A stretch of DNA of 64,000 bases from NCBI GenBank assembly GCA_014905825.1, contig JACGCN010000007.1, positions 310,001 through 374,000 of the forward strand, read 5' to 3'. Every line of letters begins with the position of its first letter. Within the stretch, counting starts at the first letter, position 1. Shown here piece by piece: positions 1-10,688 of the stretch. The notes beneath the pieces are model-generated. The model made no database searches and had not been told where the DNA came from. It saw nothing but the letters and a program-made list of their open reading frames with translations. This DNA is from Lyophyllum atratum. Taxonomy: Eukaryota; Basidiomycota; Agaricomycetes; Agaricales; Lyophyllaceae. The position numbers were made by a program, and so were the translations under genes.

Positions 1-1535
1 AAGTCGACGATTGGTCCCCGGCGATGCTCTGTATTGCTCTCTTCCTTGTTCTTTTCCGCAGGTGCTCTATCTGCGCTGAGCATGCTTAGAGTGACACCTA
101 GTGAAAGCGCCTGAGTCGCTGCTTGGGATGATCGACTCTGGTTTGATGTGGTTGGAAGGAGTGGTAGGGATGAGGGCTCCTTATCACGAGTTTCAGATTG
201 CTGTGGTCGATCTCCGGGGACCAGTGGGTCGGCGGCCAAATTAACAAAGACGGGAAGGGTGCCCGATGCCCGAGGAGTCCAATGTGAAGAGGAGGCGCCC
301 AATCCAACGGGAACTCCGATGTGTGCGATCCCTCTGAGGTCGGGTGCTTGATCTCCGTCTATCAAACCTGCCTGAACATCGGCTTTATGCATTAGAGCTG
401 CATTAAGCCCGGCATCTGCTGTCCCCGACAGCTTTTCCACCGTGTACGAGCTCCATGCTAATCTCGCATCGTCTGCCTCTCGCTCCAGGTCGGTTACGTG
501 GTGATTCAGGCTTTTCGTAAGTACGCCGGATAAGATTGAGCTGTCGTTCTGCGATCCTGCGAGCTGCAACAGATGTTGATGGTCCTTTGTCTCCTTGGTA
601 GATTGGTCTTGAACTTGTTCCGCGATCGTGGACCGGGAAAACTTGTTAGTCGCCTCTAAATCATTAGCCATGACACCTCTTTGTCGGGTATGTGGTGTCC
701 ATTCATCGTGATCTAGGATGGTCATAGCATGGAAATGAGCTCTAGCCTTGGCTGTAGCAGAGAGCGACGCTCTCGCAGCATCATAGGTCTCGTGTGCTAG
801 AGCGAGGGCGCGTTCCGCCCTTTCAAATGCAAGCAGTGCGCTCTCGTAGGACACCGCCAAGGATGATTGTAGTTGTAAAACGCGTTGAACCGAGGGACGA
901 TGTCCTGAAGGAGAGTCCTGTTTCTCCCTCGCAGCCAAATGGCGGGACGAAGTCAGGGTGTGGAACGGGGGCGATACTGATGGAACAGCCAGGGGTAGTT
1001 CATTGTGAATGACGGTCGTAGCCTGCGATGATGTGTTCGTGGCTAGTCCGAGGGCTGTGGATGCTGAATCGACATAGTTATGCGAATCAATGACAAGGGG
1101 CACTCCATGTGGTCTTTGTGGTTGAGAGGGCGTTGCTTCCGGATCTGCATGATTGGAACGAGATAATGACGACCGCAACACGCTGTCCATGATAGCTATA
1201 GGTTTTTGGCCAGCCGCCAGTTCGTTCGCTCTAGCTCCCGGAATGAACATGTCTTTCTGAAACGTGTGGGAGGAATTGTCCTCGCTTTCGAGCCTCTGAA
1301 ATGACGAGGGCCAAACAGGCGAGTAAGATGGGGTCGAAGGAGATGGGTGTTCAACTTGCATCTGTGATGATGTTGGTGGAGGTCGGAAATCGGGTGCGGG
1401 AGTCGCGAGGCGTTTCAGCAGTTGGGGTGGTTGACCAATAATTGAAAACTTGAAGTCTGAAAAGCTTGGAGCAGGGGGTATTGCTGGTGATGCTTGCGTG
1501 CTGGAGGATGTTGGTGTCATCTCCACGACACTCAT
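1..1535 (-). CDS. Low-complexity hypothetical protein, C-terminus cut by window edge
   Basis: Reading the minus strand from the ATG at 1535 gives one frame open for 511 codons to the window edge, with no stop and no intron needed, so this is a real gene whose 3' end lies outside. The first 200 or so residues are rich in Ser, Pro and Thr. Around residues 225-275 there is an Ala/Arg/Glu-rich stretch likely to be a long helix or short coiled coil, followed by another polar, helix-prone segment. No catalytic motif, membrane segment or signal peptide is visible. The composition suggests a scaffold or nuclear protein, but I do not recognise the family. It is divergent from the gene that starts at 2351, across about 815 bases. 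Confidence 0.75.
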   Translation of the reverse strand, partial: MSVVEMTPTSSSTQASPAIPPAPSFSDFKFSIIGQPPQLLKRLATPAPDFRPPPTSSQMQVEHPSPSTPSYSPVWPSSFQRLESEDNSSHTFQKDMFIPGARANELAAGQKPIAIMDSVLRSSLSRSNHADPEATPSQPQRPHGVPLVIDSHNYVDSASTALGLATNTSSQATTVIHNELPLAVPSVSPPFHTLTSSRHLAAREKQDSPSGHRPSVQRVLQLQSSLAVSYESALLAFERAERALALAHETYDAARASLSATAKARAHFHAMTILDHDEWTPHTRQRGVMANDLEATNKFSRSTIAEQVQDQSTKETKDHQHLLQLAGSQNDSSILSGVLTKSLNHHVTDLEREADDARLAWSSYTVEKLSGTADAGLNAALMHKADVQAGLIDGDQAPDLRGIAHIGVPVGLGASSSHWTPRASGTLPVFVNLAADPLVPGDRPQQSETRDKEPSSLPLLPTTSNQSRSSQAATQALSLGVTLSMLSADRAPAEKNKEESNTEHRRGPIVD

Positions 1536-2350
1536 CGTGGTTCACGACTAAGAGGCACAAATAGTCCTTTCATCCTGCCCTTTCGGATATGTATTTTGAT
1601 CCGATCCCGACTCCAGCGATCGTTGCATGTCAACATTTAAACAAATTAAAGAACGGAGGAACGACTGATTGTGTCTGTCTAGGAGAGACTACAAAGAGAC
1701 TAGGTTTCACGATGGACAACTCGAACAAGTCCTGTTGACAGTAGAGTACCAAAAAATGGGATTCCCAGTAACTTGAAAATAACTGCCTTCGCACGTAGAT
1801 TTGCTCCGTAATACGTATGTCTTGAGTAGAACACTCCATATCATCTCCAACCCGTCGTGCAACTTGCGCTGCAGCTTTTCAGTGTGCTCGTGATGGTTTG
1901 GCTTGCAGATGACTTTGGAAGCAAACAACTGCAAACAGTCGCGCGCGTGAAGTTCTCAGCCTCCTCCACATCAACTCTTCATCTGTCGACCAAAACTATC
2001 ATAATACTTACAAAAGCTTTTCTTGGATCTCATCATCCAACAACAGGTTTTAGAATGGGCCCGCCGTTCGTCAATTGTTTATCAAGGGCATCTTATTGTC
2101 GTCCTTGTCCATAGCTGGCAATTGTTGTTTTTGTCAACAAACAAGGTCTGTCATGGACTCTATCGTCACCAAGGCGCTACCCTCATTTTCTATCGAACAC
2201 AACGAGTTACTCACTATCAACACCATCTTGTCGTTGCTCTTGTCCTGCCTTTATTCTGAAGAACTCGGAAGGTCAGGTACTTAAATCGCGTCGGGAAGAT
2301 GTAACCATCCATCCCGCCACCCCTCCTCGGTGCCCAATTCCCGAACAAAG
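1536..2350. promoter_or_regulatory. Divergent intergenic region
   Basis: This separates the minus gene starting at 1535 from the plus gene starting at 2351, so it should hold both promoters. It is not convincingly coding: the open stretches are short and overlap one another. It contains a 29-nt sequence (1934-1962) that recurs near 27891 with one mismatch. Confidence 0.5.
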
Positions 2351-3027
2351 ATGCCTCGAACAGTCTCTGTGCCCGCCATTCAGTGCTACTCGTACCATCC
2401 TTTCCAAGACAGCCTTGCTAGCAAGTCGCGATCCCTGGACCAAGTCGGCAGCCCAGACTACTCGAAAGCGCAGCTACGGAACCGCTTGAACTCCTGTAGG
2501 CTCTCCAATATGCCAGCGGGCTTCCCATTCAGCTACACCCATGACGGTCATGGCTACTCGCGCCTCTCTTACGATTCGTACGAATTTCGGGAAGAACTTA
2601 CACCTTCGCATCGTTCCCATTCGCGACATAACCCACACGCGGTCATCGCCTTCAAGAGCCCTTCCCCACGCGACAAGAACCAATACTTGACATGGCAGGC
2701 ATACCTCCCAAGTCCAGATGCGGCTTATCTCCGCAACTCACATAGTGAGTGCTATTAATAGCTCTGCTTCTTGTTCTCCTCTAACATGGGACCGTCTTAG
2801 AAACTCAAACTGTCGCTCAAGTCCAAATCGATCCCTCTGTGACACGGACTCCATTCTGGGCATCCCTTATGAACGATCCTTCTGTGATCTTGCGCGCTCT
2901 GGGAATCTCGCTAGAACTCGGTGTGCTTCTCACGATCCATCTGTCGGACAGCAGGTCTGGCGACGTTATGTACACCATCACCCATAAGGACGGACGGCAG
3001 CAGCCATACTTCATCGTTCGACACTGA
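2351..3027 (+). CDS. Hypothetical protein, two exons
   Basis: Exons 2351-2744 and 2801-3027 are joined across a 56-nt GT-AG intron (donor GTGAGT, acceptor CTTAG). The split codon becomes Lys and the frame continues to TGA at 3025-3027, giving 206 residues. The N-terminal 130 residues are polar and Ser/Arg/His-rich and probably disordered. The C-terminal part, from about residue 110, looks folded, with alternating strands and helices and few charged runs. No signal peptide or membrane span is seen, and I do not recognise the family. A GT-AG pair at about 3040-3101 suggests an intron in the 3' untranslated region. Confidence 0.65.
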
Positions 3028-4067
3028 TAGGCAGCCAGGTATGTCTTCTTTCCCTTTCACATCTTCAAGTACGGCACTCATCATCATCTTTTTCTCCAGA
3101 ATCTGATTCATACTTCAGCACCTGGTCTTCTTCGCGATCAATGACTAGATCGACTTCGCAAAATTCGACAGACTGGACCAGGCGCCTTGTGCTCTGCCGT
3201 TCCCTCTCTCACGAGCATAATGCCCACGCTCACGACGGGCCCCTGTCTTCGGGCCCAATGCATGTCTCCTTCGTTCGACCCACGAAATGCACGCCTTTCA
3301 CGATGCACGCCCTTCACGACCTACCTACATCCGAGCCAACCCTCGTAATCATCCCCCTGCACAAGACGCACATTCACCCACCAAACACTCTATTTAACAC
3401 GTATTTATATTATCCGAGTTTGAGTACTCGTAGACTGCACATTTGTATATTAGCACATACCGCAACATAGAACCTAGATGGATCGCAATCTCCCATGTTG
3501 TCATTTACATAAGAACATTCGCGCACGTCGAGCGAAGTCGAAGAACATATGAAAGTTAAAACACCATTTGATTCATATGTGGAGAGCCATCATACTAAGG
3601 GCAGTGGCGCGGCAGAGAAGGTGTGCGGATGATAGCTATAGCTGACTGCTTTTGGTACGAAAATAGGATGTAAGAGATAATATATACTATGGAATATCAT
3701 AATAGGCGGGCATTAAGACTAAGAAAGAATTCGGGATTGACGCTGGGGGATACAGTGCTAGACGCTAGTGAGACCCGAGAGTCGGAAGATATACAGTACG
3801 AGGGGGGCGCTGGAAGTGGCATGCAGATGAAGGAAGCTTTGATGGATGAAGAATCGGGCATGCGATGGGGTTGGGGGTTCGTTGGCGTATGATCGGAATT
3901 AAAGGAAGAACGAAGTGGTGCGATGAAGGGGTGGTGTTGATGCTGGTAATACATGAAGAACATGAGATAATTTGTCGTACAGGAAGGGATGAGACCTGCG
4001 CCGGATCCGGGGCTAGGAGAGCGGGCAGGCAGGCACACACGAGCTTAAGCAATAAGGATAAGATTCA
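3028..4067. other. Intergenic, no gene seen
   Basis: This lies between two convergent genes. It includes the likely spliced 3' untranslated region of the upstream gene and a C/T-rich stretch. The open frames are short, lack good starts and show no family signature. Confidence 0.5.
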
Positions 4068-5747
4068 TCAGAACCGAAAACGACGCAGAGGTCGGCCATC
4101 GGAGTTGTCATCGTTAACGACAACCAGGACATTCCCGACGGCCACCTCCACATCCTCTTCGTTGTCGGGATCGTCCTCTTCGCGGCTCCAGTCATCAGCG
4201 ATGAAGAACCGTTGCGACTTAACAGGTGGGACCGTCGGTCGTACGTCGGGCTCACCCACGACTGCTGGATTGTTCTCGATGCAAAGCTGCATCAGGACTT
4301 CCCAGCGACGGTACCAACTGGTAGCCCAAACCGAACGAGGCGAAGGGGGAAAGTGGAGCTTGGAGTCGGTCGAGGGTGACTGGGGCGAGGTCTGGAGGTC
4401 GATGTCCAACTTGTCCTTACTGGGTGGAGTGGAAGATGAGGCATCCGCCGATCCAGGGTAACCCTTGCCCTCATCCGGAAGGAGCTTCTGGTGCCCTTCG
4501 CCACCAGCAGCGTCCCCGACGCCCGTCGCCCGGTCTACAGATGCAGAAAGGTCCGGGTCACTCTCGCTCCCCACAAGAGTCGAGTCCGAATCGTCGCTGA
4601 ACGCATGAGACCCAGAGGTCTCAATAGATTCGTTCTCGCTCTGGTCCTCCTCGAAAAGATCGTCCTCGCCCTCATGGCCCTCAGCCTCCTTCCGCCGCCT
4701 GTAATCGCCAGAAGCCATGTGCACATCGAACATCCATAACGTCTTCGCCATCGTCCACATCGGCATCCCAACAAAGTAGCGATCAATATGCATGCAGTAC
4801 GGGTCACGCAGGGCACACAGGTCGCCCCGCCTTGGGTGGATTGACAACGGCGGAAGAAGTGACATGGGAGGGGAGGGCGGGGCTCTAGGAGTGTCTGCAA
4901 CATCTGGAGTGATGCACTCGCTGGGAAGGCGGAGCCCTGGCGACACGGAGCTGAAGATCGAGAGACCGTCGTATGCCTTTGCTTCTCGCATGCGAGCCTT
5001 ATGCTCCACCCACTTGTCTTCTCGAGTGGCCCAGAACCACCTGAGGTGATGGAGGGCATGACGAGAGTGCCCGTGGTGGCGATAGCGATGGCGGGGCGGA
5101 GTGTGATGGTATTCGAAGGCACATGGTGGGACGTGCCGGGGTGAGAGTGGCGAAGGTAGGCATGAATACTTGGGACGGAGGCTCCAGTCGGATTCTTCGT
5201 GTGCAGGAGACAACGAGACACCTATGATATCAGAGACGGAGTCTGGGAATAGTGATGTGGTATCACTCTCGTCGTCGGAATCGTCGCAAGAAGAGTAGTC
5301 GGAATCTAACTCAGCGTCGAGCTCCTCGTCGCTGGAAAGAACGGCTGGGTCATCCAGCGTGTCACTGCTGCCTCCCGGGTAACATGAAGAAGGAATAGCG
5401 GCGTCGGAATACGTCTCACAGACGTTGTCTCGCATCGACACGAGGGTAGTGATATCCATATCAACGTCGGCGGTCCTTGCCCACACTTGACGCCTTAGAG
5501 GGGAGGGCCCGGAAGCGTCTGCTCGAAAGGGGGGTTCAGAATCCACGTCCTCTAGGAATTCCTCTTCCAATAAAAACGAGTTGTGAATCCTAGCACGGTT
5601 GAAGCCTAAACGGCTGGTCGGGCGTGAAGGTATCTCATGGTCGCAAGATAGTCCTATGTCCGTAGTGCAATCCAGGTCCACGATGTCAGATTCCAATGAT
5701 ATGTCCGCAATTCCAGGGTCATCTTCGCTCGTGTGTCGTGGGGCCAT
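4068..5747 (-). CDS. Large acidic hypothetical protein
   Basis: One uninterrupted 559-codon frame runs from ATG 5747 to the stop at 4068. The protein alternates acidic Asp/Glu/Ser-rich low-complexity tracts (about residues 150-190 and 370-410) with two better ordered blocks. One is a His-rich segment followed by a Trp-rich helix (around residues 215-265, WFWATREDKW). The other is a Cys/Tyr/Trp-containing block near residues 315-360. There is no membrane span or enzyme motif. The pattern suggests a basidiomycete regulatory or scaffold protein, but the family is not recognised. It is divergent from the small gene at 6260. Confidence 0.7.
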   Translation of the reverse strand: MAPRHTSEDDPGIADISLESDIVDLDCTTDIGLSCDHEIPSRPTSRLGFNRARIHNSFLLEEEFLEDVDSEPPFRADASGPSPLRRQVWARTADVDMDITTLVSMRDNVCETYSDAAIPSSCYPGGSSDTLDDPAVLSSDEELDAELDSDYSSCDDSDDESDTTSLFPDSVSDIIGVSLSPAHEESDWSLRPKYSCLPSPLSPRHVPPCAFEYHHTPPRHRYRHHGHSRHALHHLRWFWATREDKWVEHKARMREAKAYDGLSIFSSVSPGLRLPSECITPDVADTPRAPPSPPMSLLPPLSIHPRRGDLCALRDPYCMHIDRYFVGMPMWTMAKTLWMFDVHMASGDYRRRKEAEGHEGEDDLFEEDQSENESIETSGSHAFSDDSDSTLVGSESDPDLSASVDRATGVGDAAGGEGHQKLLPDEGKGYPGSADASSSTPPSKDKLDIDLQTSPQSPSTDSKLHFPPSPRSVWATSWYRRWEVLMQLCIENNPAVVGEPDVRPTVPPVKSQRFFIADDWSREEDDPDNEEDVEVAVGNVLVVVNDDNSDGRPLRRFRF

Positions 5748-6259
5748 TATAGAGCTGTTTTGTGCCGCGTGGTGACCTCAACGAGGTCTGAACGGGTTCG
5801 AGGTTGCAATTTTGTCGTCCCGCGGGAGGAGATGAGTGTGATATAAAGCTGGTCGTTCCAACCTATAATTCCCTGGTCTTAGTATATCGCTCAGAGTGGT
5901 CGTGAGCTATTGATACGAGGGTGCACCTTGAATTTGAATTTGAAAAACAAAAACAAAAAATGTATGAAGGCCCGACATACCAGTTATTCACCGTACGATG
6001 GGTGTTACTCCAGCGGCGAGAAAAGATGGTATAAGGCGGTATGAAACGACCAGCGCAGGCGTCGTCGTAGAAGACAAAAGAGACGACTCGGACGAGGCCT
6101 GCAGGTGGCCTTGTGAAATGAAACACGCCACCACGTGACTCCGATAAAAAAACTTAGGGTTAAATCTAGACTCGCCAGCCAGTCACGCCAGACATCATAT
6201 ATTCACGGTAAGTTTCCCGACACGACATCCAATCGCAACCCCATTGAAAGAATCAGAAA
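5748..6259. promoter_or_regulatory. Divergent intergenic region
   Basis: This is shared upstream DNA for the minus gene at 5747 and the plus gene at 6260. It carries A-rich tracts near 5940-5960 and 6145-6165 and no convincing coding frame. Confidence 0.45.
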
Positions 6260-6604
6260 ATGGGCTACCGCATTTCCGGCCTCCTCCTACAATTAAATCA
6301 CTTGTGCGAGATGGGAAGTCGCTTAGCGGGGCGGCCCATCGACGACTACGAAGCAGGCTTCGACTACTGTATAACGGCTGCGCTCAAGCGAGGTTACGAC
6401 ATGGTGCCTGTCGTGTACCCACCTGGATCACAGGAAACAGCAGTGCTGTTGGTGTTGCTGAGACATCGAGGGGAGCGGAAGATCGATCTCAAGGCGACGG
6501 ATGAAAAATCACGGTGTGTGGCAAAGGCTAGGAAGTGGTTGTTGGAGCGGGGGGGGTTGAACTCTGAGGGTATCAAACTGATTGATATGGAAGCAGGCTA
6601 CTAG
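6260..6604 (+). CDS. Small protein of the family also found at 56330 and 60687
   Basis: A single-exon frame of 114 residues starts at ATG 6260. It aligns by eye along its length with the 122-residue product at 56330. Both have an N-terminal Y/F-R-hydrophobic-GG/SG strand, a helix with G-x-RLA, a central K-x-G followed by hydrophobic-V-x-YP, and a helix before a Gly turn near the end. The copy at 56330 has an extra C-terminal exon. No signal peptide or membrane span is present. The size and alternating strand-helix layout suggest a compact single domain. Function is unknown. Confidence 0.65.
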   Translation: MGYRISGLLLQLNHLCEMGSRLAGRPIDDYEAGFDYCITAALKRGYDMVPVVYPPGSQETAVLLVLLRHRGERKIDLKATDEKSRCVAKARKWLLERGGLNSEGIKLIDMEAGY

Positions 6605-7179
6605 CGTACGACGGTAGAAGAGAGCTACACCTAGCTACGCGTCATACATTAATGTGATCTTTTCGATAGCTACCTGGCTCCACTGAGTTTGTCTTCCTTC
6701 ACCGAAACCACGACTGGGCAACAAAGGGCCGATGCCAGAGTATGATCCTGTCCTCCTTTCCATCACATTTCTTCTCAAGGAACTGGGAGGCATTGTGACG
6801 AACTGACTCTCATACATCCCGCCGTCAAAATCTAACGAGTCGGACGCCCAAGATGTAATCTACTCAGTAGGGAGCTCATAACCGGTATATCTCAGTATCC
6901 GCTGACCGACGGTCGTTCGTTGCTTTAATCCCGAATGAACAGGGAAGTTGGGACGCTGAGGAGTATAATCCACATACTCATACAGGCGCTCCACGAGAGC
7001 GAAGTCCTCAATACATCGCTCAAAGCGCATCCCTCCCCTCATATCGACCTCCAGGTTCGCCTCGTGAACCAGCTGACTCCATTCACGCCCGCCGGTGCTC
7101 GTAATAGTGTGCACGACGCTACTCCCTACAGGTATCTCGTCTCAAGGATGATCTTGTGCCCCGGGTGACGCCAGTTGGG
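6605..7179. other. Intergenic, possible F-box 3' remnants
   Basis: There is no clear gene. A minus frame at 6860-7114 and another at 6635-6817 follow the F-box gene and could be displaced 3' exons of it, but I found no splice path that joins them cleanly. Confidence 0.35.
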
Positions 7180-8223
7180 TTACCTCGGTATGATCTGAAC
7201 CACGACATACAGATAGAAAACCATCGAGTGAAGAGGGCGGGGGTGGGGAGGGCTTCTGCGTCGGCGGGGGCGGAGGGTGCGGGTGGGGCGGCGGTGAGCC
7301 TGTGAGATAGGCTCACCCATCCTTTTGCCTAGACTCGTGACCACCGGGCTAGTCACATTCCGGTATGTCATGACAAAAGTCGTAAGCGCTTCCCACCGCA
7401 GGGGAAGCTTGACGGCAAGTGGCGTTTCGGATAACCTATGGTTCCAAAGGAAAACGTTGCGGACGGATGGCGAGCGAAGGAAGGAGAGAGGTGAAAAATC
7501 TGCTTCCCTTCGAAGATTTTTGATCTCGATTTGGGCAGTCTGAAGAAACGGGACGTCCTCCTCATTCAGACGAGTGAAATAAGCCATGGATCTGTAATCG
7601 ACAGCGAAATTGATATGGTTCCAGCGGTCTGAGAACCCAAGCAAGATCTCGAGGAGGTAAACCCCTGGCGTCCGGGTCAACGGCAAGCTGTCCGGATGGA
7701 AGGGAGACGGCCCTTCATCTATGAATGCGAGGGAAATGGGGAGGCTAGCAGAGCGCTTCAACCATGCGATGACCACCTCGCCATATCGCACCAGCAAGTC
7801 CTGCTTCTCTGGTTTACGAAGGTCCATGCGTGGAGCCTGAACATAAAGTGATGTCCAGAGTTGCGGGGTAGAAAAACTAATCTGCCTCCATGTGCTGCAT
7901 ACACGACCCAATATCAATGGCACATCTTTCGAGCTCATGGCAGAGTTCCTGGAAGGAAGACACCAGCAGAAAATTGTCTGTATCAGTTTTACAGGGAGCC
8001 GATTGATGGTACAGATGAGTGTGCAGTGGTTGTCAATGCGCTCATTTATCTCATCCCACTGGGGAAGAAGATCGTTGATAAGAATTTCGAAGAGTTCTAT
8101 CTTGTTCTCGATACACTTGCGTTCTTCCAGCAAGCTGGCAATGACCTCGCGGATCTTGGCGACCTTGGCATCGGTGGCGTGATCAGAGGTGTTGAGTTGG
8201 TCTGTAAACGTAGACTCCATCAT
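7180..8223 (-). CDS. F-box-like protein, C-terminus probably truncated
   Basis: The frame runs from ATG 8223. An N-terminal coiled coil (about residues 15-65) leads into an F-box-like core (LPVKLIQTIFCWCLP, then a conserved W-R-Q-I segment near residue 110). This is the usual start of the expanded Agaricomycete F-box family, whose members serve as substrate adaptors in SCF ubiquitin ligases. Family members usually continue for another 150-250 residues of LRR-like sequence. Here the last 45 or so residues turn into an Arg/Pro-rich low-complexity tail encoded by a CG-rich tract near 7215-7300. This suggests that the frame has slipped or that the 3' part was lost. Confidence 0.65.
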   Translation of the reverse strand: MMESTFTDQLNTSDHATDAKVAKIREVIASLLEERKCIENKIELFEILINDLLPQWDEINERIDNHCTLICTINRLPVKLIQTIFCWCLPSRNSAMSSKDVPLILGRVCSTWRQISFSTPQLWTSLYVQAPRMDLRKPEKQDLLVRYGEVVIAWLKRSASLPISLAFIDEGPSPFHPDSLPLTRTPGVYLLEILLGFSDRWNHINFAVDYRSMAYFTRLNEEDVPFLQTAQIEIKNLRREADFSPLSFLRSPSVRNVFLWNHRLSETPLAVKLPLRWEALTTFVMTYRNVTSPVVTSLGKRMGEPISQAHRRPTRTLRPRRRRSPPHPRPLHSMVFYLYVVVQIIPR

Positions 8224-8835
8224 CTATGTGTATTTTGTATTCAAGCTGACATGTTTAGTTTGAGTGAGCCCGCACCTATAGAATTCAGTCTGATGACGCT
8301 CCAGCAGCCTAGATGTTGCCTGAATGGACCGTTGAAGCCTGCCTAGTACTTGAAGGGATTCTTCTCGATTCCGATCTGGGGCTTTCGTGGCAGACGTCTG
8401 ACACAGTTGAAATGAGTCTGCTTAGTAGACCTCTATACCAGGAGTCAAGCTCCGTGGCCAGCTCCGTGGCCTGGGGGGATCTTGCTTACCAGCGATATTG
8501 ACAGTTAGACGACGAATAGAACAGGAAAGAATGCGATGTGAGGCTTATATAATCGATGTTGGACTTGCGGCAGGAAAGATCATCTTCATCGGACCGCGGC
8601 CGCCGCACGGGTTCTTTCAGCAGTTGATCCAATTTCTCTCACCTGAACGTTGACGACCTCCAAAATATCTGAAGCTCAATGTCCACAGCAGAGGTAATCA
8701 CCACCTCTAGGATTATGGCCTTGCAGATCTTAGGGATCATGTTACAGTGATAGAATATTTGATCGACGCACTCCGACGGCATCCTTGAAAGAAGAAGTTT
8801 GGTCCAACAAACTTCAACCTATTCTCCTACCGACC
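8224..8835. promoter_or_regulatory. Divergent intergenic region
   Basis: This lies between the F-box start (8223, minus) and the gene starting at 8836 (plus). Possible untranslated exons exist on the minus strand around 8460-8500, but no further coding frame is convincing. Confidence 0.4.
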
Positions 8836-9295
8836 ATGGGTACGCATTCCAGTTATTTTGCTTTTCCGGTGTCTGAACCGCCAAACAGAAAATACTGATG
8901 GACTACTGTCCTACCGCGCCGCGCAACGCGCGAGCCCTGAGTGTTGCGTCTTTGGCTTCCCCCTTGACGAAGCTGGCCAGAAGTTCATTGGCGACAAGCT
9001 CCATCCTATACCCCCGGGCTTGAGTGGAGAACAACTCGCTGTACAGGGGCTCGTACAAGCGCAATTGGCGCATGATCACCTAACGTCAGAATGCTGCGCT
9101 GTCTGGCCGCGGGATAGGCTGGGTACGGTGATCGGTTATACGCAAGGCAAATATTACCCCCTCATCGCGCTTGCGGCCTGCAAACTCCCCAACGACAAGC
9201 TTATTCCGCAGGGCGAGGATATGGCGAAGTTGAAGGAGATCATGGCGAGCAACGGGTTTAAGGACGAACCACGGTGGTTTGTTGTGGCTGAATAG
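8836..9295 (+). CDS. Small hypothetical protein with a 4-nt first coding exon
   Basis: ATG plus one G (8836-8839) is followed by a 49-nt GT-AG intron (8840-8888, donor GTACGC, acceptor AACAG). Exon 2 (8889-9295) then continues in frame as M-E-N-T-D-G and runs to TAG, giving about 136 residues. Without the intron the long frame has no ATG at all, which supports the micro-exon start. The protein is soluble and lacks a signal peptide or known motif. Its layout resembles the 6260/56330 small-protein family only weakly: a hydrophobic strand, a helix, a second hydrophobic strand and a C-terminal helix. I treat that relationship as unproven. Confidence 0.6.
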
Positions 9296-9704
9296 TCGGT
9301 GAGCTCCTGCAGCATCCTCTTTCCTTGGACGCAGGAATAAGTTGATCCATGGCAATTCTGATAATAGCCGATGACTCGTTTCGTACTCTCAAGCTCTCGT
9401 AACATCACCATTCTTGTCGACTTCTGTGTATGCGTTATATTGCACGATTCTCTCTCTCCCATCTCTTATATTCTCGGATGATTTTGTACAATATATGAAG
9501 AATATGATAATCTAAAAACACTATAAGCATCGCATCTTGAGTGTAGTGGAACCGAAGGAGTCCCAATCCCGCCATTCAAAATTACTCTGCACGGGTGTGG
9601 CTTGATCTTTTGCCTTCTTTTGCGGTACAAACTTCGGAGGAGTGCGCGGTTGGGATGGACTAACGTTCGATAACGGTTTTGGTATGCCGCTGTACAACAA
9701 CCAA
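9296..9704. other. Intergenic, left flank of MITE copy 1
   Basis: No gene is recognised. It ends with the 8-bp target duplication ACAACCAA (9697-9704). Confidence 0.5.
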
Positions 9705-10230
9705 TAGTGTTTCGAGGTCCAGTTGCAGCAACCGCAAAAAACCGCAACTGCAACCGGACTGCAACCGGTTGCAGAGCAACCGCTGGTCGCAGTTGCTGCA
9801 AATTGAAAACACAAAGACCGCAGTTGCGCAACTGGTTGCAACCGGTTGTGGCTGTGCAGGGTATATAGCCCTATATAGTACCCTATCCCCACTATTTTGA
9901 GCCTGAGATGATCAAAATCGGTCAAGAATTGGATGAGTTATGATCAAAATACTATCACCATATATTTGAAGCAACAGAATTACACCCAAGTCACCATTCT
10001 TATCATAACTTGGTCAATTCTTGACCGTTTTTGATGACCCCGGACTCATTTTGAAGGTAAAAAGTAGTAGATTGTGCTAAAATAGGTCACCTAGGCACAA
10101 CCGGTTGCAGACCGGTCGAGACCGGTTGCGGTTGCGGTCGTAGCAATTTCCGAACTTCAGCAACCGGTTGCAGTCGCAGTTGTTCAATTTTAGGTCAAAA
10201 AACCGGACCCAACCGGACCTTCGAACACTA
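9705..10230. mobile_element. hAT-type MITE, copy 1 (526 bp)
   Basis: Imperfect terminal inverted repeats are TAGTGTTTCGAGGTCC on the left and TAGTGTTCGAAGGTCC when the right end is reverse-complemented. The 8-bp duplication ACAACCAA flanks both sides (9697-9704 and 10231-10238). An 8-bp duplication with T-A-G-T-G ends is typical of hAT elements. Both subterminal regions are dense in CAACCGGTTGCA-like motifs. It encodes no transposase. By eye the sequence is identical to copy 2 at 22898-23423, so the family moved recently. Confidence 0.9.
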
Positions 10231-10688
10231 ACAACCAAGGATATTGACATGGTCCTGAACGACATCCTAATGGTACATGAAGAGATACGCAGGAGAGTCT
10301 TCGCATCGGGAAAAGACGTTTTAAGCGAAGCGTTGTGGCCAGTTCAAACTTGGTGGTACCACCGAAGACGCCATAACCATGTTGGAACTTCGAGCAGAAC
10401 GCGCTCTACAGCAAATCTAGAGCGTCGTGGGTGCGTAGACGGCGGACGGGGTGGTCGTCCTCGGATTCTAGGATCCAGGTCATGTGTAAACGTTAAGAGT
10501 CTCATACAGACTCGGACTGTCTGGACTCTTCAGATCCCCGAGGAATAATTGCTCGTGTGTAGTTCGAAGGCAATATACATTTCCTGGACATGGAGGAAGC
10601 TCATCATGAATTGTCACCAACGAGTAGACGCGCGCAGAACTGGCTACGGTCCTACCTTGAATTCGCGTTCGTTGCCTGCATTCGTTCA
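10231..10688. other. Unique DNA between MITE copy 1 and the hAT element
   Basis: This is short non-repeated sequence. Virtually removing the MITE and the hAT element did not restore a recognisable gene on either strand. Confidence 0.4.
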
